Assembly: GCA_965204905.1 (NCBI GenBank)
Contig: OZ242042.1
Span: 3,100,001 to 3,164,000, forward strand
DNA: 64,000 nucleotides
DNA from: Bin87 sp965204905
GTDB taxonomy: Bacteria > Chloroflexota > Dehalococcoidia > Lucifugimonadales > UBA3495
Direction of reading: 5' to 3'
In this document: in pieces, positions 41,394 to 49,896 of the stretch
Numbering within the stretch: the first letter of the stretch is position 1
How the letters are laid out: each line of letters opens with the position of its first letter
Notes under the pieces: generated by a model
Database searches by the model: none
Seen by the model: only the letters and a program-made list of their open reading frames with translations
What the model was told of the DNA's origin: nothing
Made by a program: the position numbers and the translations under genes

Positions 41394-42332
41394 ATGACTA
41401 CGTCACAGCCGTACTCTGTAAGAATTTTCGTACCATCCGGTCAGCCGGACGACTTATTCATCATAGAAAAATCCAACTGGACCGGCATGGGATTTGCATT
41501 CCCACGGCCCAATTTTGCTAAAGCTAAATCACGTCCTGAACTCCAGCGGCCCGGGGTTTACGTTCTCTGGGGACACAACGATGATGAATTGTTGCCACAG
41601 GTCTATGTCGGTATGTCCGACAGTGTCAGCGACAGAATCCTCAACCACATGAGCAACTCGAATCGAGACTTTTGGGTACATACCGTTGCATTTACCAGCA
41701 AGGACGGGAATCTGACCGGAACCCACGCGCGTTACGTCGAATCTCGGCTGGTATCACTGGCCAACCAAGCAGGGCGTTGCGTCCTCCGGAACGACCAAAA
41801 CCCGAACTCTCCTAATTTGCCGGAAGCAGACAAGGCGGACGCCGAGAGTTTCTTGCAGGACGTATTATTGTGCCTGCCGTTGGTAGGTGCGAACTTTTTC
41901 GCCGAGTTGCAATCGCAGCCTACAAAGAAACAGGCTGCGGATGATGGGCCAACCACAGAGACTAATCAGCCAAACCAATTTGGGCAGGACCTGAATCTGT
42001 TCTATCTGCGCATTGGCAACGGTGACAGAGCGGCTGACGCGACAGGATACGTCAACGGTTCGGAGTTCGTGGTTCTGGCGAGATCCAAAGCCGCCAAGAT
42101 CGAAGCTGCCTCGGCGAGCGCAACTATAACCAAACGCCGTGAAGATCTGATCAATAGAGGAATCCTAGAAGATCAGGAAACTCACTATCTAATGACGAAA
42201 GACACCCCATTCGACACGCCTTCCGCTGCAAGTAGCACTATGCGAGGCAGTAATAGCAACGGGCGTATCGACTGGAAGAACTCCTCTGGGAAGACGCTTA
42301 ACGAAGTGGAGCAAGATTCGGTCAGTGACTAA
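41394..42332 (+). CDS. GIY-YIG nuclease with C-terminal DUF4357-like domain
   Basis: A 312-residue protein. The GIY-YIG module shows GVYVLWG at 54-60, QVYVGMSDSVSDRI at 69-82 with Arg81, and Glu116 in the helix ARYVESRLV, all catalytic positions of the fold. The C-terminal FYLRIGNGDRAADATGYV, then RREDLINRGIL, fits DUF4357, a small domain usually attached to restriction or GIY-YIG proteins. GAGG lies just before ATG 41394. Composition is A+T-richer than the flanking housekeeping genes. It is probably a stand-alone defence or mobile nuclease. Confidence 0.8.
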   Translation: MTTSQPYSVRIFVPSGQPDDLFIIEKSNWTGMGFAFPRPNFAKAKSRPELQRPGVYVLWGHNDDELLPQVYVGMSDSVSDRILNHMSNSNRDFWVHTVAFTSKDGNLTGTHARYVESRLVSLANQAGRCVLRNDQNPNSPNLPEADKADAESFLQDVLLCLPLVGANFFAELQSQPTKKQAADDGPTTETNQPNQFGQDLNLFYLRIGNGDRAADATGYVNGSEFVVLARSKAAKIEAASASATITKRREDLINRGILEDQETHYLMTKDTPFDTPSAASSTMRGSNSNGRIDWKNSSGKTLNEVEQDSVSD

Positions 42333-42344
42333 TCGTAATCGGTC

Positions 42345-42545
42345 AGTGATGGGGGTAGTCTGTGCCACCGCCCGCAGCGCGTTGGCCATGATGCCGCTGG
42401 TCTTGCGCATGCTCTTGGCCGGCACTGCCACGACCTCACGTGGGCCGTTCCAATAGACCCCATCCATCTCGCAGAACTTCCGCCATCGCTACGCCTCTGG
42501 GCGCCATGACGTAGCCGATATTTCTGACGCTCCCGAATCCACTCC
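42345..42545 (-). pseudogene. possible frameshifted gene remnant
   Basis: The reverse strand reads MMEWIRERQKYRLRHGAQRR in one frame and then, in another, MDGVYWNGPREVVAVPAKSM and GIMANALRAV. The two pieces could be parts of one decayed protein. I do not recognise a family. Confidence 0.25.
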
Positions 42546-42555
42546 ATCATTCCTG

Positions 42556-42607
42556 CTCATTCTGAGCTTTCCGAAGGACCGTCATTCCAGCGAAAGCTGG
42601 AATCCAG
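42556..42607. repeat. two dispersed repeat units
   Basis: CTCATTCTGAGCTTTCCGAA (a diverged GAGCCTGTCGAA unit) is followed by GTCATTCCAGC / GCTGGAATCCAG. Confidence 0.55.
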
Positions 42608-42659
42608 AAAATCTTTGCGTCTCTGCGCTTTCGTGTTTATAAAGCGGCTCAATCCGACG

Positions 42660-43682
42660 CTACAGTTCCTGCAAATCCCGCACGATGCGCTGCAACTGCG
42701 CCTGCTCAGCGTCGGTGGGCGCATCAAACGAGAAGTGCATCTCGTCCACCAGGTCGCCATACTTCTCCCGGAACTTGCCGGCAATTTCATCGTACTCGCC
42801 GATGGTGGCAAATGCGTGGAGCATCTCGTCAGGCACCAGGCCCGGCATCTCGTCCCATTTGCCCTCCCTGGACAGCCGGTGCAGTTCCTTGCCGATGTCC
42901 TCGAAACCGTGGCACTCCAGCACGGGGAAATAGGTCCGCGTGGACGAATAGAAGGATATGCGCCGTCGTACCACCTCGGCCTGCTCCCGGATCACATCCT
43001 GGTTGGGCCCGGTCACGATGAACCCGCCGCCCACGATGCTCACGTCCTCAGGGTTGCGCCCTGCTCGCCGCGCGCCCTCCGCAACGTTGGGCTGCACCAC
43101 CTGACGGATGTACTCCGGCGATGTGAGGCTGTGCAGCATCAGCCCGTCGCTGACCTCGCCGGCCACCAGGCAGTTGTAGCCGTTCACGGCGGCGGTGTAC
43201 ACCTCGGGCGGGTTGTACTCGCTGGGGCCGGGGCTGAAGAACGGCGTCATCAACGAGAACTGGTAGAAATCGCCGTCGTATTCCAGGTTGCTGCCGGTGT
43301 CCCAGCAGTTCCAGATGGCCCGCAGCGACTGCACGTACTCGCGCAGCCGGGAACCGGCCGAGCCGGTCCAGCGCGTCGAGAACCGCCGCTCGATGTGTCC
43401 CTTCACCTGCGTGCCTAGGCCCAGGCGGAACCGTCCGCCGCTGCCGTCCTGCAAGTCGCGGGAGGTGTAGGCCACCACCATGGGCGAGCGCGGAAAGGCG
43501 ATGGCCACGTGGGTTTCCAGCGTAACCCGGCTGGTGGACGTTGCGGCCACCGCCAACGGCAGAAACGAATCATGGGCCGTCTCGTTGGTAGAAACGCCGT
43601 CGTAGCCCATGGACTCCGCCCACGCCGCCTCGGCGGCCACGCCGTCAAAGTCCCGCGATCTCAGCGAATAAACAACTCTCAT
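42660..43682 (-). CDS. LLM-class F420-dependent oxidoreductase
   Basis: A 340-residue luciferase-like protein. It has MRVVYSLRSRDFDGVAAEA, YDGVSTNETAHD, VTLETHVAIAFPRSPM and RFRLGLGTQVKGHIERRF, which fits the TIGR03617-like group of F420-dependent enzymes. The start is ATG 43682, ten bases after AGGAG. It is the third LLM gene of the window, distinct in sequence from the other two. It probably acts on an organic substrate imported or produced by neighbouring catabolic pathways. Confidence 0.85.
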   Translation of the reverse strand: MRVVYSLRSRDFDGVAAEAAWAESMGYDGVSTNETAHDSFLPLAVAATSTSRVTLETHVAIAFPRSPMVVAYTSRDLQDGSGGRFRLGLGTQVKGHIERRFSTRWTGSAGSRLREYVQSLRAIWNCWDTGSNLEYDGDFYQFSLMTPFFSPGPSEYNPPEVYTAAVNGYNCLVAGEVSDGLMLHSLTSPEYIRQVVQPNVAEGARRAGRNPEDVSIVGGGFIVTGPNQDVIREQAEVVRRRISFYSSTRTYFPVLECHGFEDIGKELHRLSREGKWDEMPGLVPDEMLHAFATIGEYDEIAGKFREKYGDLVDEMHFSFDAPTDAEQAQLQRIVRDLQEL

Positions 43683-43763
43683 TTGTGGTGGCTCCTGCTG
43701 GGGCTGTAGATCAATGAGTATTCCTATCAAGTTGTGCCTACCGAATGCTTTAGTAAGGTGTGG

Positions 43764-44732
43764 TTACGCCAGTACTAATCCGGGCTTGAGACGAAGCTTT
43801 TCTCGAAATTCTGGCGGGATGGCACCCCAGTGTTCTATCAGTAAGTCCACTAGCTGATGGCCATTGATAAGCCCAATGCGCGGGAAGTTTGGGTCGTAGG
43901 CTACATCAGATGCTGCGCTTTGGTATTCGGCTGTAGTGATAAAGGCACCTTGCCCGCCGTGAGGTATAGATTGACGCAGTTGGCGAACAATGTTTGCGCC
44001 GACTTTTGTACCAAGAGAGTAACGCTTGACTTGCACAAAAAGCCTAATGGTCGCCAAATTAGATACGTCAAGTTCCCCGGTGACGTCAACGCCACCGTCG
44101 CCAGATTGACCAGTGACTTCGGGACCTTGAAACCCAAGTGCAGCAAGCAAGTGGCTTACTAAGATTTCGAACTCCTTACTATCGAGCTGGAGCAACTGCT
44201 CCAGCACCATGCCATGGGAGTTATACTGTGGAATGACTGCACTTTGCGACGCTTCGCTCGATCCGATGGCATCCAAGAATTCCTCGCGATGCGAAATAGC
44301 GAATACAGTCATGGCTGCCCCCAGTGTGTAACGAAAAGGCATTGAGAACCCGGCTCGGTGTAATGGAATATCCACCCACTCCACAGTGCGTCGGTGGCGG
44401 TAAGGGCAACCGTCGGGTACTGACTCTACGTAGTACGGAGCAGACGCCACTTTACCATACCGTAGCGTGGACGTATCCACTGTTGGAGTGATTACATAAT
44501 CTCCTTCCCCGATGTCCAGCAAAAACCGAGCGATTTGGCCTACTTGTTGCCCTATCACGACATTGCTGGTGTCTTGAGGGTATGTCTTTTGGTAGATGGG
44601 ATAGAGTTCGCTTCGATCCTTGATGTGACTCAAATCCACGTCAGGGATCCAGCCCAAGCCTATGTAACCGCCTGTTACGAAAGCGTCGGTGTACTTTCCG
44701 TACTCGGCTCGGACGCACCAAACATTCGTCAT
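43764..44732 (-). CDS. Mrr-type restriction endonuclease with N-terminal sensor-like domain
   Basis: A 322-residue protein. Residues 1-150 form a beta-rich domain with VWCVRAEYGKY, GGYIGLGW, GEGDYVITP and HRRTVEWVDIPLHR, resembling the EVE/PUA-like regions that precede many type IV nucleases. Residues 185-300 are an Mrr nuclease: FEILVSHLLAALGF, Asp212/Asp216 in GDGGVD and Gln234-x-Lys236 in FVQVKRY. All core residues are present. Its ATG overlaps the upstream nucleotidyltransferase stop by 4 bases. Likely role: cleavage of modified or foreign DNA. Composition is A+T-richer than the flanks. Confidence 0.8.
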   Translation of the reverse strand: MTNVWCVRAEYGKYTDAFVTGGYIGLGWIPDVDLSHIKDRSELYPIYQKTYPQDTSNVVIGQQVGQIARFLLDIGEGDYVITPTVDTSTLRYGKVASAPYYVESVPDGCPYRHRRTVEWVDIPLHRAGFSMPFRYTLGAAMTVFAISHREEFLDAIGSSEASQSAVIPQYNSHGMVLEQLLQLDSKEFEILVSHLLAALGFQGPEVTGQSGDGGVDVTGELDVSNLATIRLFVQVKRYSLGTKVGANIVRQLRQSIPHGGQGAFITTAEYQSAASDVAYDPNFPRIGLINGHQLVDLLIEHWGAIPPEFREKLRLKPGLVLA

Positions 44733-45046
44733 CTCTCCACTCCTTTTTGGTAAATCGTTATCCCGAACGCATCAACCTGCTGCTTCAATGGCTCGTAACC
44801 GATGCTTTCGTAAGCCTGTACGTCGCAGGTTTGCGGTATGTTCAAATCTTCCAAATCCAACGCCAGCCGTCCCAGCCGGTAGTGGTCAGTGATGCCGTGG
44901 GTGGCCAGGTCGAAGTCCGAGCGCGGCGTTGCCTTGCCGGTCGCCCTGGAGCCGTACAAAGTTACCTCTGTCAGCTCCGGGTAGGAGGCGAAAACCCGAT
45001 CCATCTTCTCCCAGGTTGCGGCGGGTATGTCAGGAACGGCATCCAT
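44729..45046 (-). CDS. MNT-type minimal nucleotidyltransferase
   Basis: A 105-residue protein with the pol-beta-like core GSRATGKATPRSDFDL: G32-S33 and Asp44/Asp46 as metal ligands. MNT proteins act as antitoxins that AMPylate or adenylylate their HEPN toxin partners. Here the partner by position is an Mrr-type nuclease, overlapped by 4 bases (ATGA), and no HEPN gene adjoins. AGGA precedes ATG 45046. The pterin dehydratase gene ends seven bases upstream. Confidence 0.78.
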   Translation of the reverse strand: MDAVPDIPAATWEKMDRVFASYPELTEVTLYGSRATGKATPRSDFDLATHGITDHYRLGRLALDLEDLNIPQTCDVQAYESIGYEPLKQQVDAFGITIYQKGVER

Positions 45047-45052
45047 CAATTC

Positions 45053-45412
45053 CTACCCTTCCGCCGGCGCGTGCTCGACGTATAGCTGGTCGGTCTTGGC
45101 CGCCATGATGAAGTCGTTGCGGTGCAGGTTGCGGATCTTGTGCGTCCACCAGGTCACGCTGACCCGTCCCCACTCGGTGGTCAGGCGCGGGTGATGCCCC
45201 TCCGACTCGGCCAGTTCGCCCAGCGCGTTCGTGAATTCCAGGGCCTGCACGAAGTTGCGGAATTTGAACTGCCGGTCCAGCTTGGGAATCCCCGACTCGT
45301 CAATCAACGTCCATTCGATCACCGACGGGTGCAGCACGGCGATTTCTTCATCGGTAACGTGCGGCGAATCCCGCCGGCACGCGGTGCATCGTTCGCTGTA
45401 CAGTTCGGCCAT
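45053..45412 (-). CDS. 4a-hydroxytetrahydrobiopterin dehydratase (PCD/DCoH family)
   Basis: A 119-residue pterin dehydratase. It regenerates the oxidised pterin by dehydrating the 4a-carbinolamine. Signatures: FKFRNFVQALEFTNALGELAESEGHHP with the catalytic His pair (75-76), then WWTHKIRNLHRNDF. It has an extended N-terminus with two Cys. GGAGG precedes ATG 45412. It is oddly placed at the head of an operon with MNT and Mrr genes; the grouping may be fortuitous. Confidence 0.9.
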   Translation of the reverse strand: MAELYSERCTACRRDSPHVTDEEIAVLHPSVIEWTLIDESGIPKLDRQFKFRNFVQALEFTNALGELAESEGHHPRLTTEWGRVSVTWWTHKIRNLHRNDFIMAAKTDQLYVEHAPAEG

Positions 45413-45528
45413 CTTGCCGCCTCCGGTTTCGGAAATTTGCGCTAATTCTAGCATAGCGCAGTTGAGCGTCCGCTTGGGCTGCGGTATAGTTTCCGCCGAC
45501 GCTACGCCGCAACAACGGGAGGGCAACC

Positions 45529-46344
45529 ATGATCTACGGCGCGATAACCAACTCCTGGCGCAACCACCTTGACGACAACGAACTGGGCGACCTGATTGCC
45601 GAGGCCCAGTCCCGAGGTGCGCGCCACATCGAACTGCGCCAGACCTGTCTGGCATCCGCCGAGTCCGGCGAGGGCGACGCCTGGCGGCCTAACCTGGATG
45701 CCCTGGCCGGCGTGGTGGTCCGTTTCCCCGACCTCACCTTCGACCTGGCCGTGGCTTTGCCCTGCATCACCACTGACATTGACCCCCAGGTCGGCTTGTA
45801 TCAGTCCCAGTTAGAGGCGGCGCGCTTGGTGGGCGGCGGCAATCCGCACCTTCGCACCGTGGATCCCGGCGCGTCCGACACCCCGTGGGAAACCGCCGCC
45901 GACGTTGCCGAACCCGCCGGCCGCATCGTTCCGCTGGTGCGCGAGGCAGCCCGGCAGGGCGTCATCTTCTCCATGGAAAACTCCGGCCAGCCCCTGCGTT
46001 CCATGGCCCTGCTGGTGCGGGAAGCTCGCGCTCAACTCACCGGCGAGGAAGGCCAGTACCTTGGCCTGTGCCCCGATCCTGCCAACCAGTTGCGCCGTCA
46101 TCCTGACAGCCACCCACTGGACGAACTGGCGAACCTGCCCACCGACTACATCAAGATCGTCCACTTCAAGCAGGCCCGCGACGGCGTCGCCATCGGCAGC
46201 GTTGACGACGGCGATCTGGACTGCCTCGCCATGCGCAAGATCCTGGAGGGCAAAGCCTACGACGGCCCCGCCGTGATGGAAATACCGTCGGCGGACGACG
46301 TGTTCGACAACCTGGCCGCCAGCTTCGCCTACCTCGACGCCTGA
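45529..46344 (+). CDS. sugar phosphate isomerase/epimerase-like TIM-barrel protein
   Basis: A 271-residue member of the xylose isomerase-like/AP endonuclease 2 superfamily. It has ARHIELRQTCL, then FSMENSGQPL with a metal-ligand Glu, LGLCPDPANQLR, and IKIVHFKQARDG with a metal-binding His. GGGAGG precedes the ATG. The stop codon directly precedes a CCCTCTCCC repeat, after which argH begins. The precise reaction is not predictable. Confidence 0.8.
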   Translation: MIYGAITNSWRNHLDDNELGDLIAEAQSRGARHIELRQTCLASAESGEGDAWRPNLDALAGVVVRFPDLTFDLAVALPCITTDIDPQVGLYQSQLEAARLVGGGNPHLRTVDPGASDTPWETAADVAEPAGRIVPLVREAARQGVIFSMENSGQPLRSMALLVREARAQLTGEEGQYLGLCPDPANQLRRHPDSHPLDELANLPTDYIKIVHFKQARDGVAIGSVDDGDLDCLAMRKILEGKAYDGPAVMEIPSADDVFDNLAASFAYLDA

Positions 46345-46347
46345 TGT

Positions 46348-46386
46348 CCCCTCTCCCTTGATGGGAGAGGGCCAGGGTGAGGGTGA
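46348..46386. repeat. CCCTCTCCC/GGGAGAGGG repeat
   Basis: CCCTCTCCC-TTGAT-GGGAGAGGG followed by CCAGGGTGAGGGTGA, in the space between the TIM-barrel gene and argH. Confidence 0.75.
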
Positions 46387-46395
46387 TAACTCCCA

Positions 46396-47766
46396 ATGAC
46401 CAGCCACACCGACTACACCGTTTCCATCCACTACGACCGGCGGCTGTACCGCCAGGACATCGCCGGCTCCAAGGCCCACGCCGCCATGCTGGCGCAGCAG
46501 GGCATCATCACGCGGGACGACGCCGACCGCATCATCGCCGGCCTGGGCAAGGTGCAGGACGAGATCGAGCGCGGCGATTTCCCGTGGGACCCCAGCCTCG
46601 AAGACCTGCACATGAACATCGAGCGGCGGCTTACCGACCTCATCGGTCCGGCGGCCGGTCGCCTGCACACGGGCCGTTCCCGCAACGACCAAGTAGCGCT
46701 GGATATGCGCCTGTACACCCGCCAGGCCATCGCCGACGCCGTTGCAGGCCTGCGGAATGTCCAGAGCGCGCTCGCGCAACTGGCCGAGCGACACACCGGC
46801 GTGGTGATGCCCGGCTACACCCACCTGCAACGCGCCCAGCCGGTCCTGTTCGCCCATCACATGCTGGCCTACTTCGAGATGTTCCAGCGCGACATCGGGC
46901 GCTTCACCGACTGCGCGGCCCGCATGGACGTGTTGCCCCTGGGCAGCGGCGCGCTGGCCGGCGTCCCCTATCCCACCGACCGCCACGCCGTAGCCGAGTC
47001 CCTCGGTTTCGGCGAGATCAGCCCCAACAGCATGGACGCCGTGGCCGACCGCGACTTCCTCGCCGAGTTCCACGCGACGGCGGCAATCGCCATGATGCAC
47101 GTATCGCGCTTGTCCGAGGAAATCGTGATCTGGTCCAGCCGCGAGTTCGACTTCGTGCGCCTGGCCGATGAGTTCACTACCGGCAGCAGCATCATGCCCC
47201 AGAAGCGCAACCCCGACTTCGCCGAGATCGCCCGCGGTAAGACCGGCCGCGTGTACGGCAGTCTCATGGCAATCCTGACCGTGCTCAAGGGCCTGCCCCT
47301 CACCTACAACCGCGACTTGCAGGAGGACAAGGAGGGGTTCTTCGATACGGTTGACACGTTGCTGTCCACCCTGCACGTCTTCGCCGATATGCTGCCCGGC
47401 ATGACCCTGAACACCGAGCGAGTGGAATCCCTGGCGAGCGAGAGCTACATGCTGGCGACCGACATGGCCGACTACCTGGTAGGCAAGGGCGTGCCATTCC
47501 GCGAGGCCCACGGTGTAATGCGCCGACTGTGCCAGCACTGCGAGGCGGAAGGCAAGTCGCTTTCGGATCTATCCATCGACGAGTACCAGGAGTTCTCGCC
47601 CCACTTCGAGGATGACGTGTACGCCATCACCGCCGCCGCATCGGTAGCAGCCCGCGACAACCCCGGCGGCACCGCCCCCAACCGCGTCGCCGAGGGCCTC
47701 GCCCGCGCCAAGAAAATCCTGCATGAAAATACCTCCCTCTCCCTCGATGGGAGAGGGCAAGGGTGA
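46396..47766 (+). CDS. argH: argininosuccinate lyase
   Basis: A 456-residue fumarase-superfamily enzyme, the last step of arginine synthesis (argininosuccinate to arginine plus fumarate). It has LHTGRSRNDQVALDMRLY near 90-110 with substrate contacts, PGYTHLQRAQPV, and the catalytic Ser loop GSSIMPQKRNPD at about 264-275. Length is normal. The final residues, SLSLDGRGQG, and the stop come from a dispersed CCCTCTCCC repeat, so the original stop has been replaced. rpe follows 20 bases later. Confidence 0.95.
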   Translation: MTSHTDYTVSIHYDRRLYRQDIAGSKAHAAMLAQQGIITRDDADRIIAGLGKVQDEIERGDFPWDPSLEDLHMNIERRLTDLIGPAAGRLHTGRSRNDQVALDMRLYTRQAIADAVAGLRNVQSALAQLAERHTGVVMPGYTHLQRAQPVLFAHHMLAYFEMFQRDIGRFTDCAARMDVLPLGSGALAGVPYPTDRHAVAESLGFGEISPNSMDAVADRDFLAEFHATAAIAMMHVSRLSEEIVIWSSREFDFVRLADEFTTGSSIMPQKRNPDFAEIARGKTGRVYGSLMAILTVLKGLPLTYNRDLQEDKEGFFDTVDTLLSTLHVFADMLPGMTLNTERVESLASESYMLATDMADYLVGKGVPFREAHGVMRRLCQHCEAEGKSLSDLSIDEYQEFSPHFEDDVYAITAAASVAARDNPGGTAPNRVAEGLARAKKILHENTSLSLDGRGQG

Positions 47767-47778
47767 GGGTGAGGGTGA
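47735..47778. repeat. CCCTCTCCC/GGGAGAGGG repeat with triple GGGTGA
   Basis: CCCTCTCCC-TCGAT-GGGAGAGGG, then three GGGTGA units; the first supplies the argH stop. Confidence 0.75.
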
Positions 47779-47786
47779 TTGTTCCC

Positions 47787-48485
47787 ATGACCACCACAGC
47801 CGCCCACGTCCAGATCGCCCCGTCAGTGTTGGCAGCGGACTTCGGCCGGCTGGCCCAGCAGGTGCGGGACGCTGATGCCGCCGGCGCCGACCTGATCCAC
47901 GTGGACATCATGGATGGTCGCTTCGTGCCCAACATCTCATTCGGCGAGGTGGTGGTGGATGCCATCCGCGGCGCCACCGACCTGCCGCTCAACCTGCACC
48001 TGATGGTCCACGAACCCGACCGCCTGCTGCCCGGCCTGATGAAATCTGCGACGGACCAGGTGCTGGTGCACGCCGAGGCCTGCGCTCACCTGCACCGCAC
48101 CGTCGGCTATATCAAGGAGCAGGGCTGCCAGGTTGGCGTCGCCATCAACCCGGCCACGCCCATCGCGGCGGTGGAGGAGGTGCTGTCCGACTTGGACATC
48201 GTGCTGGTGATGACAGTGAACCCCGGCTTCGGCGGACAGTCGTTCATACCGTCAGCATTGGGCAAGCTGCGCCGCCTATACCGCATCATCCAGGAAAACG
48301 GATACGCCACGCAGTTGGAGGTCGATGGCGGCGTCAAAGCCGACGCCACGGCCCGCGATTCGGTAACCGCCGGCGCCGGCATCCTGGTAGCCGGCACCGC
48401 CATCTTCAACCGCGAGCAGTCGGTGGCCGAAGCAATGGCAGCCATGCGGAAAAGCGTGGCAGGGCTGGCGCCCGGGCAAACGTAG
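47787..48485 (+). CDS. rpe: ribulose-phosphate 3-epimerase
   Basis: A 232-residue TIM-barrel enzyme interconverting ribulose 5-phosphate and xylulose 5-phosphate. It has IAPSVLAADFGRL, the metal-binding HVDIMDGRFVPN, NLHLMVHEP, then MTVNPGFGGQ and EVDGGV with the second catalytic Asp. The start is ATG 47787, directly after the repeat. It lies close behind argH, so the pair is probably cotranscribed despite unrelated pathways. Confidence 0.94.
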   Translation: MTTTAAHVQIAPSVLAADFGRLAQQVRDADAAGADLIHVDIMDGRFVPNISFGEVVVDAIRGATDLPLNLHLMVHEPDRLLPGLMKSATDQVLVHAEACAHLHRTVGYIKEQGCQVGVAINPATPIAAVEEVLSDLDIVLVMTVNPGFGGQSFIPSALGKLRRLYRIIQENGYATQLEVDGGVKADATARDSVTAGAGILVAGTAIFNREQSVAEAMAAMRKSVAGLAPGQT

Positions 48486-48599
48486 GGGCTGGCCTCGTGC
48501 CAGCCCGCGCGGGTTCCCGTGAACCCGTAGGGGCGACGCATGCGTCGCCCCTACCATCGTCACGGCCAAAACGTAGGGGCGGGTTTGAAACCCGCCCCT
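48482..48599. repeat. cluster of GTAGGGGC-type palindromes
   Basis: Three units in a row: GTAGGGGCTGGCC / CCAGCCC at 48482, GTAGGGGCGACGCA / TGCGTCGCCCCTAC at 48527-48554, and GTAGGGGCGGGTTT / AAACCCGCCCC at 48573-48599. The first begins at the rpe stop. Confidence 0.8.
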
Positions 48600-48636
48600 G
48601 TCGCAATAAACGGCGTTCCCACGCTAACATGAACCG

Positions 48637-49152
48637 CTAGTGGTTCATGGAGAAACCCACCGGAGAAGTGTCGCCGATCTCCAGACTGTCGTTGCCGGTG
48701 AGCCGCCGCAGCCGTCGCAACTGAGTGTTGCTGGTAATCGTGAAGGGACGCGGCGGCCTGGTCGTGAGCTGAATCAGGTACGGCAGCAGGCCCTCAACCC
48801 GGTCAATCATATCGGCCAGTTCTTCCGCTCTGTAATAATTTTCATAGAAGTTCTGGTTGCCGACACGGTAAGCATCCGACAGAGCCAAGCTTTGGTCGTG
48901 GTCGAAGCCGTATTCAAGCGCGATTTGACTGGCAACGTCGTAAACGTCCTGGTGCGATTTATGGGGCCATCCCCGCTGTTCAGCGATGACTTTAAACGGC
49001 TGCACTACGGTGCCCCACGCCTTTTCACCCGCCTGTAGCCGGCTGCCACGATCCAACTCTTCGCGGGCCTGGGCGATGAAAATCTCGCTGATGCGGCGGC
49101 GATCCTCGTCGCCCTGAACGCCGGGCGGCGGCAAGTCGGGAACGGTGGTCAT
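48637..49152 (-). CDS. PaREP1-like helical protein
   Basis: A 171-residue helical protein: ISEIFIAQAREELDRGSRLQ, AGEKAWGTVVQPFKVIAEQRGW, then NQNFYENYYRAEELADMIDRV. This matches the layout of PaREP1-family and HEPN-related proteins found in multicopy in archaea and Chloroflexota. There is no RxxxxH nuclease motif, so any HEPN activity would be lost or binding-only. The function is unknown; these are often mobile or nuclease-associated. Confidence 0.6.
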   Translation of the reverse strand: MTTVPDLPPPGVQGDEDRRRISEIFIAQAREELDRGSRLQAGEKAWGTVVQPFKVIAEQRGWPHKSHQDVYDVASQIALEYGFDHDQSLALSDAYRVGNQNFYENYYRAEELADMIDRVEGLLPYLIQLTTRPPRPFTITSNTQLRRLRRLTGNDSLEIGDTSPVGFSMNH

Positions 49153-49216
49153 TTCGCCCTCGCCCTATTTGACGGAATGAGTCCCGGTGATTCCGCCGGA
49201 CTCAACGCGGGCCAGG

Positions 49217-49435
49217 CTAGGTCGTTGCCGCCGCTCTCGCTCGCGCCTTGGGGCCGCGTGGCGGCTTGTACATCGTGCGCAGGCAGCGGGAGCAGATCTT
49301 GACGCGGGTGGGCTTGCCGTTAATAGCCAGGGTCTGCTTGTGGACGTTGGCCTTCCACCGGGTCTTGGTCTTGCGGTTGGAGTGGCTAACGTTGTTGCCG
49401 GTCATCCCGGCCTTTCCGCACATTTGGCACTGCAT
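49217..49435 (-). CDS. rpmB: 50S ribosomal protein L28
   Basis: A 72-residue L28 with a zinc-binding Cys set, Cys3 and Cys6 in CQMCG and Cys48 and Cys51 in CSRC. It has GNNVSHSNRKTKTRWKANV and KPTRVKICSRCLRT as in the family. It is divergent from the next gene across a 111-base gap. AGGACAG precedes the ATG. Confidence 0.95.
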   Translation of the reverse strand: MQCQMCGKAGMTGNNVSHSNRKTKTRWKANVHKQTLAINGKPTRVKICSRCLRTMYKPPRGPKARARAAATT

Positions 49436-49546
49436 GATTTCTGTCCTGTCCGTTGAGTGTCGGCATTATAGCATACGCGCTTGACTTGCCGTTGCCGCTG
49501 CCGTTAAATGGCCGCAGCCAACCCCCAATCCACAGGAGGATTCAGC

Positions 49547-49891
49547 ATGGCTCTCGTGCGTTGCGTTACCGAGATGGGCATGGGCGTGGACGTCCATGGC
49601 CTCGACTACACCCTGGCGGCCAAGCGCGCCGTCTTCGATGCCATCCACCACAGCAGCCTCGGCTTCGCCCGTCTGGTCGGTGCAACCGCCGACGATATGA
49701 CGGTCAACGTTACCATCGGCGCTCCCGAACCCGACAAGGTCAACGCCGACGAGGTGGCGGATTCCCTGCCCCACGGCCGCGCCAACGTGGACGTGGTGGT
49801 CGGCGGCCTGCAACTGCTCAACGAGGATGGCAGCGACGGCACCCTCATCGCCAACGCCATCATCACCGTCAGCATCGAAGACGGCAAGTAA
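49547..49891 (+). CDS. Lin0512-family conserved hypothetical protein
   Basis: A 114-residue protein. It has MALVRCVTEMGMGVDVHGLDYT, then AIHHSSLGFARLVG, VNVTIGAPEPD and LPHGRANVDVVVGGL, a strong match to the Lin0512 family, which is widespread but without a known biochemical role. The start is ATG 49547 after AGGAGG, preferred to the longer frame. It probably folds as a small alpha/beta oligomer. Confidence 0.85.
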   Translation: MALVRCVTEMGMGVDVHGLDYTLAAKRAVFDAIHHSSLGFARLVGATADDMTVNVTIGAPEPDKVNADEVADSLPHGRANVDVVVGGLQLLNEDGSDGTLIANAIITVSIEDGK

Positions 49892-49896
49892 ATCCC

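Noticed and set aside
45811..47538. A 575-codon open frame antisense to argH and the TIM-barrel gene
   Set aside because: It mirrors the G+C-biased third positions of well-identified genes on the plus strand, has low-complexity Val/Gly/His/Gln content and no family motif.
48482..48599. Possible CRISPR array (clustered short repeats)
   Set aside because: The units are palindromes with variable inner stems, irregular spacing and no constant repeat/spacer pattern; no cas genes are present.
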